From Treponema sp. UBA4692 (GTDB taxonomy: Bacteria > Spirochaetota > Spirochaetia > Treponematales > Treponemataceae): a stretch of DNA of 64,000 bases. The stretch lies in NCBI GenBank assembly GCA_002404895.1, contig DHKO01000002.1, positions 1 through 64,000 on the forward strand, written 5' to 3'. The notes under the pieces are model-generated. The model had not been told where the DNA came from. It made no database searches and worked only from the letters and a program-made list of their open reading frames with translations. Below, in pieces: positions 17,150 through 26,046 of the stretch (position 1 is the stretch's first letter; each line of letters opens with the position of its first letter). Made by a program: the position numbers and the translations under genes.

Positions 17150-17866
17150 ATGCTTTCACAATCAGAACAAAAAAAACTTGCGGCAACAACCGCGATTGAC
17201 ACGCTAATCGAACAGGGAAAAATCTTCTCTGGAATGAAAATCGGGCTTGGAACGGGCAGCACGGCTCTTCCGGCTGTAAAGCGTCTTTCAGAAAGAATTG
17301 AGGACGGAACTTTAAAGGATATAAAAGCAGTTGTAACAAGCTTCCAGACAGAAAACTACTGCAAGGACTTGGGAATTCCGGTCTTCACGCTCAATGACCG
17401 CGTTATCGGCGGACACTTGGACTTGGCGATTGACGGCGCGGACGAGATTGACCAGAAAAACAACCTGATAAAAGGCGGCGGCGCGGCTCTTCTGCTTGAA
17501 AAAATCATCGCGTACAATTCTGACTTCTACGCGATTGTCGCTGACGAGTCAAAATCCGTCAAAACAATGGGTACAAGATTCCCGCTTCCAGTCGAAATAA
17601 TCGGCGGAGCAAGGCTCGCAGTCCAGAAACATTTGGAAAAGCTCGGCGCAAAATGCGTCTTGAGAGAAGGAGTCAAAAAATGCGGGCCTGTAATCACTGA
17701 CAACGGAAACCAGATTCTTGACTGCACTTGGGAAAATCCTGTTGACCCGGCGGAGATGGAGAGTGAAATCTCGAAAATCGCAGGCGTTGTGGAAGTCGGT
17801 TTCTTCACAAAGCTAAAGCCGCTCGCATTCATCGCGCACGCAGACGGCAAAGTGGAAATCAGATAA
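17150..17866 (+). CDS. rpiA: Ribose-5-phosphate isomerase A
   Basis: 238 residues, the usual RpiA length. Motifs: GLGTGSTALPAV (phosphate-binding loop), DLAIDGADEID with catalytic Asp residues, and LIKGGGAALLLEKI with the catalytic Lys/Glu region. It interconverts ribose-5-P and ribulose-5-P in the cytosolic non-oxidative pentose phosphate pathway and would work with the transketolase at 35251-37218. RBS AGGAG lies at good spacing from the ATG. It probably shares the aroDE transcript. Confidence 0.96.
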   Translation: MLSQSEQKKLAATTAIDTLIEQGKIFSGMKIGLGTGSTALPAVKRLSERIEDGTLKDIKAVVTSFQTENYCKDLGIPVFTLNDRVIGGHLDLAIDGADEIDQKNNLIKGGGAALLLEKIIAYNSDFYAIVADESKSVKTMGTRFPLPVEIIGGARLAVQKHLEKLGAKCVLREGVKKCGPVITDNGNQILDCTWENPVDPAEMESEISKIAGVVEVGFFTKLKPLAFIAHADGKVEIR

Positions 17867-17871
17867 AAAGC

Positions 17872-17937
17872 AAGGCGGCAACGGCAAGCTAATGACGCGA
17901 AAAGTGCGGCGTTTGAGCCTGCCGCCATTTTTTTATT
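17872..17937 (+). terminator. Probable terminator after rpiA
   Basis: AAGGCGGCA pairs with TGCCGCC near 17927 across a long internal loop (an inner GCGGC/GCCGC hairpin is also possible), followed by seven T. It lies between rpiA and the convergent era. Confidence 0.6.
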
Positions 17938-18868
17938 TCAGGAGCTTGTCGAGCGTGTTGTCTTTCTGCCGCCAGTTCTTGTCAACTTTTACCTGCAGGT
18001 CAAGCTCAATCTTGTAGTCGAAAATCTCGCGGAGCTTCTCCTCGCTCGCAAGGCGGATTGCCTTTATCATTGAAGCGCCTTTTCCAATCACGATTCCTTT
18101 CTGGCTGTCTTTTTCAACGCAAAGAAAAGCGCGGCACCACATTTTTGTCGGCGAGCGCATCTCCATGTCGGCAATCTGGATATAGACCGCGTGCGGAATT
18201 TCCTCTTCAAGGCGGTTTATCGCCTCTCCGCGGATCACCTCGGCGATTCTGAACCCGACATCCTGGTCAGTGTAATATTCGTCAGGATAAAGATGAGGCT
18301 CTTCCTTCGCCATCTCAAAAAGCGCATTTAAGACATCGTTAACGCCAGTTCCCTCAAGCGCGGACATTTCAACAACGCGGTTTTCCGGCACTTCCGGCAG
18401 CTGCCTTTTCACGAAATTATGCACGTGCACTTTTATAGCGCGTGACTGGTCGCATTTGTTAAGCGCGACAACAACCTTGTCCTGATGGTCTTTTAGAAGC
18501 CCGACAATCAGATTCTCCTCGTCTCCGCAGCTTCTCGTCGCGTCAATTATGTAGAGAATCAGGTCAGAGCTTTCGAGCTGGTCTTTCACGATGTTTCTCA
18601 TTCTGAGATTCATCTTTTTTTCTGAGTCGTGGTAGCCCGGAGTGTCAACAAAGACAAGCTGGCCTTTCGAGCTGTTTACGATTCCTCGGATTGCGTTTCT
18701 TGTTGTCTGTGGAATCGGGCTTACAATCGAGACAGGCTCTCCTGCCGCAGTGTTCAAGAATGTCGATTTTCCAGCAGAAGGCCGTCCGATTATCGTTACA
18801 AGAGCGGTTTTTGGGCCGGTTTTTAATTTTTCTTCAGATTCATTTTCTTCGATTTTAGTGTTTTCCAT
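17933..18868 (-). CDS. era: GTPase Era
   Basis: 311 residues. G-domain: Walker A GRPSAGKS (28-35), switch/G2 TTRNAIRGI, G3 DTPGYHD, G4 NKCDQ. The C-terminal KH domain carries IVIGKGASMIKAIR. Era binds 16S rRNA and assists 30S assembly. Start: a longer reading begins at 18904, but that codon falls in the -35 box of a good promoter (18876-18904), leaving the ATG at 18868, which has no RBS and lies 7 nt after the -10 box. The mRNA is therefore probably leaderless. Confidence 0.94.
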   Translation of the reverse strand: MENTKIEENESEEKLKTGPKTALVTIIGRPSAGKSTFLNTAAGEPVSIVSPIPQTTRNAIRGIVNSSKGQLVFVDTPGYHDSEKKMNLRMRNIVKDQLESSDLILYIIDATRSCGDEENLIVGLLKDHQDKVVVALNKCDQSRAIKVHVHNFVKRQLPEVPENRVVEMSALEGTGVNDVLNALFEMAKEEPHLYPDEYYTDQDVGFRIAEVIRGEAINRLEEEIPHAVYIQIADMEMRSPTKMWCRAFLCVEKDSQKGIVIGKGASMIKAIRLASEEKLREIFDYKIELDLQVKVDKNWRQKDNTLDKLLK

Positions 18869-18875
18869 AAAGATG

Positions 18876-18904
18876 ATTGTAGCGGAATTCAGGGCGATTC
18901 TCAA
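18876..18904 (-). promoter_or_regulatory. Promoter of era, predicted leaderless
   Basis: Minus strand TTGAGA (18904-18899), 17-bp spacer, TACAAT (18881-18876), then 7 nt to the ATG. The expected start point coincides with the start codon. Confidence 0.75.
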
Positions 18905-19203
18905 ATGGATTTGACTTTGATTGATTCGCCAGTATTCTATTCGGATTCCAGCCAGATTCCGTCCGTGGCTATGACTTGCAATAAATGGCGGTTCTCGTCA
19001 CCCGGAATTTATTTCAGTGGCTGTATTATTTATAGATTCCGAAATAAATTCGGAATGACACACTTTGACTCGCAATGACAGATTTCATTTCATCTCACAC
19101 AACAAAGATTTCTTTTTAACCGCAAGATTTTCAACGATATTCCCATTTTTTCTAAAATTCGCTAGAATTGCCATTCGGTTTTCAACTTATAAGAGGTAAT
19201 CAT
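18905..19203. repeat. Intergenic region with dispersed palindromic repeats
   Basis: It contains TAGATTCCGAAATAAATTCG followed by GAATGACA (around 19031-19058), an inverted ATTCCG/CGGAAT unit also seen at 58195-58245 and 59275-59305. A second GCAATGACA follows at 19072. No gene is seen. Confidence 0.6.
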
Positions 19204-21276
19204 ATGGATATTGTTCTTCTTGTTTTTCAGCTCGCTGTGATTATTTTCGCAGTGCGGATTTTCGGAAAACTTGCGGCAAAGGCAGGAATTCCGTCAGTTT
19301 TGGGAGAGCTGATTGCGGGAATCATAATCGGGCCTTACGCGCTCGGACAGATTCATCTTCCAGGCTTTCCAAACGGTCTTTTTCCTCTCAATTCTGACTC
19401 CATGGCCGTCATGCCTGAGCTTTACGCGGTCTCGCAGATTGCTTCCATTATCTTGCTTTTCACTTCGGGACTTGAGACAGACTTGTCGCTTTTCCTTAAA
19501 TATTCGGTCTCAGGCGGAATCATCGGTCTGGGCGGAGTTGTCGTCTCGTTTCTGCTCGGAGACTTCTGCGCAATGGAAATCATAAAGGCAGTTCCGGGAA
19601 TTGCGCCTTGCACAGGATTTTTTGACAACCGCTGCCTTTTCCTCGGAATCATGTCAACGGCGACCTCAGTCGGAATCACGGCGCGTATTCTCTCAGACAA
19701 GAAAAAGATGGATTCCCCGGAAGGCGTTACAATTCTTGCGGCGGCGGTTTTTGACGATGTTCTCGGAATCATTCTCCTTGCGGTTGTGATGGGAATCGTA
19801 TCTGCCACAAACGGCGGAGCGGCTCTTTCAGGAAGCGCAATCGGCCTTATCGGGCTTAAAGCAATTGGAATCTGGCTGGCAGCAACTGTCGTGATGATTC
19901 TTCTTGCCAAAAAAATCGCGAAATTCGTGCGTCTTTTCGGCGGCACTTACGATTTTTCAATCGCCGCGCTTGGAGTCGCTCTACTCCTCGCAGGATTTTT
20001 CGAGAAGCAAAGCCTCGCGATGATTATCGGAGCTTACACGACAGGTCTCGCGCTCTCGCGCACAGACATTGCGCCGGTGATTCAGGAGCGTCTCCACGGG
20101 CTTTACAAATTCTTCGTCCCGATTTTCTTTGCTGTAACAGGAATGAGCGTGAACGTTTCACAGCTTTTCAACCGCGAGGTCTTAATTTGCGGCGGAATAT
20201 ACACGCTTTGCGCAGTGGCGGCAAAAGTAATCGGCTGCGGCGGACCTGCCCTCGCGCTCGGATTCAACCTGAAAGGCGGACTTAGAATCGGAACCGGAAT
20301 GATTCCGCGCGGAGAAGTCGCTCTTATCATCGCAGGAATCGGGCTTTCAGCCGGAATCATCGACCAGAAAATTTTCGGAATCGTAATTCTTATGACTCTT
20401 CTCACAACTTTGGTCGCGCCTCCGCTTCTCTCGTTCTCTTTGAAAATAAAAGGGCGCGGAACACGCAAGGAGACAAAAGCCTCCCAGAGTCAGCAGTTCG
20501 AGTGGGACTTTGGAAACGCGGAAATAGCGCGGCTCGTTGTCGATATGTTTTTGCGAGATTTGCGGGCGGAAGGCTTCTATGTTCAGATGATGGACATCAA
20601 CTCAGGAATTTCCCAGGCAAGAAGAAGCAACACTTCATATTCTATTCATCTTGACGAGAACATTCTCAGAATCGACACAGAAGAAGCCGACATGGGGTTT
20701 ATCAAGGGCGAAATCTACGAGATTATGCTCCGGCTGAACCATTCGCTTTCTTCTTTGTCCGCACTGAAAGACGCGGAAACTTTGCAGCACGAATTTGTAA
20801 GCCCTGAAAACAGAGTAACAAATTCAATCTCAAAATTCCTGAACCCGAAATGCATTTCGTGCAGTCTTGAGGGAAACACAAAAGACGAGATTCTAAGCGA
20901 GATGGTCAATCTTCTTTCGAATTCCGGCAAGGTCAAGGACAAGACGAAAATTCTCGAGGAAATCAACGCGCGCGAAAAAGTCATGTCAACGGGAATCGAA
21001 AAAGGAATCGCTTTTCCTCACGTGCGGAGCCACGAGGTTTCAGATGTGTGCGTTGCCGTCGGAATCAAGAAAAACGGAGTTGACTTTAAGTCGCTCGACG
21101 GCCAGCCGTCAAAAATCTTCGTTATGATTGTCTCTCCTGACGCTGACTCGTCGCCTTTGATGCGCGTAATGTCGGCTTTCTCAGGCGCGCTCATGCACAT
21201 AGAAATCAAGGCAAAGCTTCTGACAGCAAAAACGCCGGAAGAAGTGATTGAGATTCTAAAAGAAGCGAAAAAATAA
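19204..21276 (+). CDS. CPA2-type monovalent cation/H+ antiporter fused to a PTS EIIA-type domain
   Basis: 690 residues from the ATG at 19204 (RBS AAGAGGT; the upstream in-frame ATG lacks one). Residues 1-420 form the 12-13 helix KefB/NapA-type antiporter core, with GELIAGIIIGPYALG, TSVGITARIL and FDDVLGIILLAVV carrying the ion-binding Asp. Residues 440-540 form a small alpha/beta linker domain. Residues 550-690 are a fructose/mannitol-type EIIA domain with the phosphorylatable His606 in GIAFPHVRSHE. Ion exchange across the inner membrane may thus be tuned by PTS phosphorylation (inference). It stands alone before the tandem-repeat array. Confidence 0.87.
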   Translation: MDIVLLVFQLAVIIFAVRIFGKLAAKAGIPSVLGELIAGIIIGPYALGQIHLPGFPNGLFPLNSDSMAVMPELYAVSQIASIILLFTSGLETDLSLFLKYSVSGGIIGLGGVVVSFLLGDFCAMEIIKAVPGIAPCTGFFDNRCLFLGIMSTATSVGITARILSDKKKMDSPEGVTILAAAVFDDVLGIILLAVVMGIVSATNGGAALSGSAIGLIGLKAIGIWLAATVVMILLAKKIAKFVRLFGGTYDFSIAALGVALLLAGFFEKQSLAMIIGAYTTGLALSRTDIAPVIQERLHGLYKFFVPIFFAVTGMSVNVSQLFNREVLICGGIYTLCAVAAKVIGCGGPALALGFNLKGGLRIGTGMIPRGEVALIIAGIGLSAGIIDQKIFGIVILMTLLTTLVAPPLLSFSLKIKGRGTRKETKASQSQQFEWDFGNAEIARLVVDMFLRDLRAEGFYVQMMDINSGISQARRSNTSYSIHLDENILRIDTEEADMGFIKGEIYEIMLRLNHSLSSLSALKDAETLQHEFVSPENRVTNSISKFLNPKCISCSLEGNTKDEILSEMVNLLSNSGKVKDKTKILEEINAREKVMSTGIEKGIAFPHVRSHEVSDVCVAVGIKKNGVDFKSLDGQPSKIFVMIVSPDADSSPLMRVMSAFSGALMHIEIKAKLLTAKTPEEVIEILKEAKK

Positions 21277-21364
21277 TATTTGAAATATGCGGCGGTTTCA
21301 AAAGCTGGCAAGTTTTTTCCAGCAATCTGAAGCCGCCGTTTTTAAGGGCTGTGAAGCTCGCTCC

Positions 21365-21474
21365 ATTAGCCATGCTTCCTAAAAATCAAAGGAATACTTC
21401 CTTAGGGTCTTAGGAAGCCTTACTTCAGTCCTTAGGTATGCTTCCTTCAGGGCGAAGGTATGCTTCCTTTAGTT
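21365..21474. repeat. Tandem array of five 22-bp units (family A)
   Basis: Units start at 21365 (degenerate), 21387, 21409, 21431 and 21453, each exactly 22 bp, with core GGTATGCTTCCTT or GGAAGCCTTACTT and ends CTTA...CAGTC. The unit at 21409-21430 is identical to 54825-54846 in the second array, and both arrays end with GGTATGCTTCCTTTAGTTTT. Since 22 is not a multiple of three and no RBS is present, it is not a coding repeat. Each unit is weakly self-complementary (AAGG...CCTT). Confidence 0.9.
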
Positions 21475-21551
21475 TTAAATTGCGCGCCGCATTATTTTTA
21501 AAACTTTTGCCCTCTATTCTCTAAACCGCGCTTTTGTCTTAAAATACAGAT

Positions 21552-22811
21552 ATGTCATTTTTATCAGAAAAAGAAACCGACGGTGTTTTAGACCGTTTTC
21601 TGTCATACGTCAAAATCTGGACGACCTCGGACTCCGAGAATGCCGACAAGGGAATCCAGCCCTCAACAAAGCGGCAGTTTGATTTTGCGAATCTCCTGAA
21701 AAATCAGCTTGAGTCTCTCGGGCTTGAAAATGTCCAGGTTACAGAGCATTGCTACGTCTACGGATTTTTGAAAGCGACAGCGAAAATGGCGGAAAAAGCT
21801 CCGCTCTGCCTGCTTGCTCACATGGACACGGTCGAGGAAGTCTCGGGCGAGAACGTGAACGCGATTGTGGAATTCGGCTACGATGGAAGAAAAATCGATT
21901 TGGAATGTAACACATCACTGAATCCTGAAAACGACGAATTTCTCTCTCTTGCAGGAAAAAAACGCGAGACAATAATCCATACTGACGGAAAAACTTTGCT
22001 CGGCGCGGACGACAAGGCCGGAGTCACGGCGATTATGTCGGCTCTTGAATATTTTCACAGCCACAAGGAAATTGAGCATCAGGCAATCGAGGTGATTTTT
22101 TCTCCTGACGAGGAGACAGGACACGGAATGGACAACGTTCCGCTAAATCTCTTAAAGTCGAAATTTGCTTACACAGTTGACGGCGGACATATCGGCGAGC
22201 TTGAAACAGAGTGCTTCAACGCGTTCGGCTCGGTCATTGAATTCACTGGAGTCTCAACGCACACAGGCTCGGCGCGTGGAAAGCTCGTCAACGCTGCCAC
22301 AATGGCCTCATCTTTTGTCGCGAATCTTCCACGCCAGATGTCTCCTGAAACAACCGACGGCTACGAAGGATTTATCGCTCCGATGTCGATTGAGGGAACG
22401 ATTGAGAGCGCGAAAGTCTCGCTTATTCTCCGCGATTTTACAAAAGACGGAATCGAGGCGAAAAAGTCGCTTGTTGACAAGATTGCAGAAGCGGTTGCGG
22501 CAAGTTTCGGCGGGAAAGTAAAGACAACGCACACTCAGCAGTATCTGAACATGAAAGACGGTCTGGACAAAAATCCGGAAGTTTTCAAGAATCTTGTTTC
22601 GGCGTACAGAAAAGCCGGCGTTGAGCCAGTCCTAGTTCCAATCAGAGGCGGAACTGACGGCTCAAGGCTCACAGAGATGGGAATTCCTACGCCGAATATT
22701 TTCACAGGCGGACACAACTACCATTCACGAAACGAATGGTGCTCGCTGAACCAGATGTGCAAAGTCGTTGAAATTCTGGTCAATTTGACTTCGGAGAAAA
22801 CTGATGCATAA
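21552..22811 (+). CDS. pepT: Peptidase T (tripeptide aminopeptidase, M20B)
   Basis: 419 residues, the normal PepT length. Metal-site motifs: LLAHMDTVEEVSG (His/Asp), LLGADDKAGVTAI (bridging Asp), PDEETGHG (catalytic Glu pair), DGGHIGELETE, and the late His in GGHNYHSRNEW. It releases the N-terminal residue from tripeptides in the cytosol. The ATG has no clear RBS; TAAAAT lies 6 nt upstream, so leaderless initiation is possible. It overlaps murA by 8 nt. Confidence 0.95.
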   Translation: MSFLSEKETDGVLDRFLSYVKIWTTSDSENADKGIQPSTKRQFDFANLLKNQLESLGLENVQVTEHCYVYGFLKATAKMAEKAPLCLLAHMDTVEEVSGENVNAIVEFGYDGRKIDLECNTSLNPENDEFLSLAGKKRETIIHTDGKTLLGADDKAGVTAIMSALEYFHSHKEIEHQAIEVIFSPDEETGHGMDNVPLNLLKSKFAYTVDGGHIGELETECFNAFGSVIEFTGVSTHTGSARGKLVNAATMASSFVANLPRQMSPETTDGYEGFIAPMSIEGTIESAKVSLILRDFTKDGIEAKKSLVDKIAEAVAASFGGKVKTTHTQQYLNMKDGLDKNPEVFKNLVSAYRKAGVEPVLVPIRGGTDGSRLTEMGIPTPNIFTGGHNYHSRNEWCSLNQMCKVVEILVNLTSEKTDA

Positions 22812-24090
22812 ATACAAAATTGAGGGCGGAATTCCAATCCGCGGAACAATCGCCGCGAGCGGAAACAAGAACGCGGCTCTTCCTTGCATTGCGGCCTGCC
22901 TTTTGACCGAAGAGCCGGTTATTTTGCGGAACATTCCAAGCATTGAAGACACAAATGTGATGCTTTTGATTTTGCAGTCGCTAGGGGCTTCGGTTGAGAG
23001 AATCGGGCTTCACGCATGGAAAATCTGCACAGCGAATGTGAACCGCTCTGATATTCCGGCGGAGCTAAGCAAGAAAATCCGCGCGTCAATTCTCTTTGCA
23101 GGACCGCTTGTCGCGCGCACTGGAAAAGCGATAATGCCGCCGCCGGGCGGAGACGTAATCGGAAGACGGCGCGTTGACACGCACTTTCTGGCACTGCAGG
23201 AGCTTGGAGCTAGAATCGAAACAGACGGAGCTTTTATATTCTCTGCGAACAAGCTTGCAGGCGCGGATATTTTCCTTGACGAGACTTCTGTAACGGCAAC
23301 GGAAAACGCTGTTATGGCTGCGGTTCTTGCGGAAGGGCACACGACAATAACAAACGCGGCGAGCGAGCCTCATGTTCAGGATTTGTGTGAAATGCTAGTT
23401 TCCATGGGCGCGAAAATCTCAGGAACAGGAAGCAATATCCTGAACATCGACGGCGTAAAGAAACTTCGAGGAACTGACTTTTCAATCGGACCGGATTTTA
23501 TGGAAATCGGCTCGTATATCGGACTTGCGGCGGCGACAAAAGGCTCAATCACAATCACCGGTGTGCGGCCGAAAGAGCTTCGCCCGCTCAAAGTCTCGTT
23601 CTCAAAGCTCGGAATCAGCTGGATTATCGACGGCGACAAGCTCACAGTTCCAGTCGGACAGGAGCTGAAAGTGAACCAGGACTTGGGCGGAATGATTCCA
23701 AAGATTGACGATTCTCCGTGGCCGGGTTTTCCGCCTGACTTGACCTCGATTATGACCGTTGTCGCAACGCAGGTTGAAGGCACAGTCCTGATTTTCGAGA
23801 AAATGTTTGAAAGCAGGATGTTCTTTGTTGACAAGCTCATAAGCATGGGCGCGAGAATCACGCTTTGCGACCCGCACCGTGCGGTTGTCTCGGGACCGAG
23901 CGTTCTTCACGGAGACAAGCTCGTCTCGCCTGACGTGCGCGCTGGAATGGCCATGGTGATTGCGGCGCTTGCGGCACACGGCGAAAGCACAATCTCAAAC
24001 GTCTATCAGATAGAAAGAGGATACGAGCTTCTCGTTGAAAAGCTGATGTCTTTGGGAGCGCATATCGAGCGCGTTGAAATTGAAGACTGA
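22804..24090 (+). CDS. murA: UDP-N-acetylglucosamine 1-carboxyvinyltransferase with Asp active site
   Basis: 428 residues, full length. It transfers enolpyruvate from PEP to UDP-GlcNAc, the first committed step of peptidoglycan synthesis. Visible motifs: SGNKNAALPCIAA (UDP-sugar site with Lys-Asn), RASILFAGPLVARTGKA and the active loop PPPGGDVIG, where the usual Cys (Cys115 in E. coli) is Asp117. This exchange is known from Borrelia, Chlamydia and Mycobacterium and removes the fosfomycin target. The start codon lies inside the 3' end of pepT. Confidence 0.96.
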   Translation: MHKYKIEGGIPIRGTIAASGNKNAALPCIAACLLTEEPVILRNIPSIEDTNVMLLILQSLGASVERIGLHAWKICTANVNRSDIPAELSKKIRASILFAGPLVARTGKAIMPPPGGDVIGRRRVDTHFLALQELGARIETDGAFIFSANKLAGADIFLDETSVTATENAVMAAVLAEGHTTITNAASEPHVQDLCEMLVSMGAKISGTGSNILNIDGVKKLRGTDFSIGPDFMEIGSYIGLAAATKGSITITGVRPKELRPLKVSFSKLGISWIIDGDKLTVPVGQELKVNQDLGGMIPKIDDSPWPGFPPDLTSIMTVVATQVEGTVLIFEKMFESRMFFVDKLISMGARITLCDPHRAVVSGPSVLHGDKLVSPDVRAGMAMVIAALAAHGESTISNVYQIERGYELLVEKLMSLGAHIERVEIED

Positions 24091-24111
24091 AAAAATTGAC
24101 CAAGCATACAT

Positions 24112-24146
24112 GCCGCCTTTGAATTTATTCCAAGGCGGCTTTTTTC
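24112..24146 (+). terminator. Terminator of pepT-murA
   Basis: GCCGCCTT (24112-24119) pairs with AAGGCGGC (24132-24139), loop 12 nt, then T-run. Confidence 0.9.
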
Positions 24147-24162
24147 TAAATTGCCTTAGAGT

Positions 24163-24204
24163 AAAAAAAATAAAGCCGCCAAGTCTGATGCACTTGACGA
24201 CTTT
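24163..24204 (-). terminator. Terminator of the 24226-27014 operon
   Basis: On the minus strand a 13-bp stem (24204-24192 with 24184-24172, two G-T pairs) with a 7-nt loop is followed by ATTTTTTTT. Confidence 0.9.
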
Positions 24205-24225
24205 GAAATCAGAAATCGCTAGCCT

Positions 24226-26046
24226 TTATTCCGACGTGCGGCTTATAAACACAAAGCAGGCCGCAAAAAACAGAAGCGCAAGAATCGCAACCGAGGCGAC
24301 AAGCGCGAAATTCCCTGCAAACGAAACAAGAACAAAATTCAGCAGCTTCATTCCGTACAGAACAAGCTCAAGCGCAATAAAAATCACAAGCGAGACAAAA
24401 GGCATTATGAAAATCCACTTGAACTTGAAAAGCTTTGTCTCCGTCCTGTAATTCCAGGCAATGCACGCCAAAAACATAAACGCAAGAAGCATAAAAAGCG
24501 GATAAGTGATTCTGCTTAGGAAAATCGAGCTGTAAATCGCAGGCGAGAAACCGAAATCGTGGGCTTTAGGAAGCAGCTTCACAAGCGAAATCATGCTCAT
24601 TTTCTCCGCTCCGACTCCCGCATCGCAAAGCATATTGAAATCGCTCATCGAAAGCGCGAGAACAAAGTAATTCTTCAATTCGTCGGCGTTTTTCACCGCT
24701 CCGGCATCAAATTCGTAGACCGGCGAAATCCTGTCCTTTTTCTCGTTCTGGGAAATTCCCTCAAGAATAAGATAAGGAACGCTCGCAAAATCATCTTTGA
24801 TTCCGAATTCTTCCTTTGTCGCCTTGTCGAAAGTTTCAACGTTCACAGAAAACATTTTCGCGTAAGGAACTGAAAGCGACATTCTGAAAAATCCGTCCTT
24901 GTCGAAGCTCATAAGCTTGAAGTCTCTCAGATACTGAACCATTCTTCCGACATTTTTCACCGGCGTGATTCCTCTGATGTAAACCACGTCCCTCGAGCCG
25001 TCGTCGTGTGAAACCGCAAATAAAATATCGTTCGCAGTCTCGAATCTCTTCAAGTCGTCAGTCTCTTCTATAAAGAAGCACTGCTTTTTGACCCGCTCCT
25101 CCGTGATTTTCAGAAACTGCGCAACGTCAGGGTCGCGTGCGGCAAGCTCATCCGAGTTTGAAATCTCAAGAAACTGATAATAGGCCTCAACATTGTCGCC
25201 GTTTATCATGCTCATGTAAGCGTCGCGTTTTTTCCTGAAAAGAACCTGCTCCTCCGTCTCCTCAAAAATCTTAGTCTCAAAGAGATGATTCCATGCCTCG
25301 CTTGCAAGACGTTTGGCATCCTGAAAATTCGAGTCGCGGGCGTTGCCGATATTCACCGCCATATAAGCGTAATAATGCGCATGAAACCAGTCTTTGTCAT
25401 CTTCCGCCTTCCGAGCCTTTTTCAAAAGCGAATAGACAGTCTCGCCGCCACTCTCCTCAACTGGAACATAGACAAATTTCGGCTGCTCCGAGCTACGCTC
25501 CTTTTCAACGCCTTTCAAAGCCTTTACAGCCGCGCCAGAAAGGTCTTTGAGACGCTGAGCATTCGAGTCTTTCGGATTGACAGCCGCCGCATTGAAAGAA
25601 TATTCATAGGCCTGCCTCATTTTTCCCTGCTGATAGCAGGAATCAGCAAGCTTCATATATTCATCAAAAAGAGCCGGCTTTATCTCCTCGGTCTTGAGCT
25701 TGTCCTGGCAAAGCGGCAGAAAAACTTCCGTTGCGAGAGAAATTCCAAGAACTAGAAAAAGAGAGACCGCCATAGTCTTCTTGAAATGCGTGACTATCGC
25801 CTTTGAATACTTGATTTTCGCCTTCTCCGCGTTAAGCCCGTAGGAAATCGACGCGCCGACAAGAAAAGCGCACATCACAAGAGACGGAAGAATCTTGAAA
25901 AAATAAACAAGTCCGCGAACCACAAGATAATCTGTCTTTGCTCCGTCCAAAAGCGGCGGAACGTGCTGAAAAACAAATGAAGCGCCGAGACAGCAGGCAA
26001 AAGCCAAAAGCGCGTAGGAAAAAATTATCAGGCCTGTCTTTCTCAT
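24226..26046 (-). CDS. Membrane protein with 3+3 helices and a large extracytoplasmic helical-repeat domain
   Basis: 606 residues, not recognised. Three transmembrane helices lie near the N-terminus (about 7-28, 47-70, 92-113) and three at the C-terminus (about 510-530, 540-562, 575-600). Between them is a domain of about 390 residues whose first half has TPR-like helical pairs (SCYQQGKMRQAYEYSFNAAA; DKDWFHAHYYAYMAVNIGNA). The layout resembles LptF/LptG permease subunits, which also occur as adjacent pairs, but no LptF/G sequence motif could be confirmed. Its ATG at 26046 shares one base with the stop of the upstream membrane-protein gene. Confidence 0.6.
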   Translation of the reverse strand: MRKTGLIIFSYALLAFACCLGASFVFQHVPPLLDGAKTDYLVVRGLVYFFKILPSLVMCAFLVGASISYGLNAEKAKIKYSKAIVTHFKKTMAVSLFLVLGISLATEVFLPLCQDKLKTEEIKPALFDEYMKLADSCYQQGKMRQAYEYSFNAAAVNPKDSNAQRLKDLSGAAVKALKGVEKERSSEQPKFVYVPVEESGGETVYSLLKKARKAEDDKDWFHAHYYAYMAVNIGNARDSNFQDAKRLASEAWNHLFETKIFEETEEQVLFRKKRDAYMSMINGDNVEAYYQFLEISNSDELAARDPDVAQFLKITEERVKKQCFFIEETDDLKRFETANDILFAVSHDDGSRDVVYIRGITPVKNVGRMVQYLRDFKLMSFDKDGFFRMSLSVPYAKMFSVNVETFDKATKEEFGIKDDFASVPYLILEGISQNEKKDRISPVYEFDAGAVKNADELKNYFVLALSMSDFNMLCDAGVGAEKMSMISLVKLLPKAHDFGFSPAIYSSIFLSRITYPLFMLLAFMFLACIAWNYRTETKLFKFKWIFIMPFVSLVIFIALELVLYGMKLLNFVLVSFAGNFALVASVAILALLFFAACFVFISRTSE

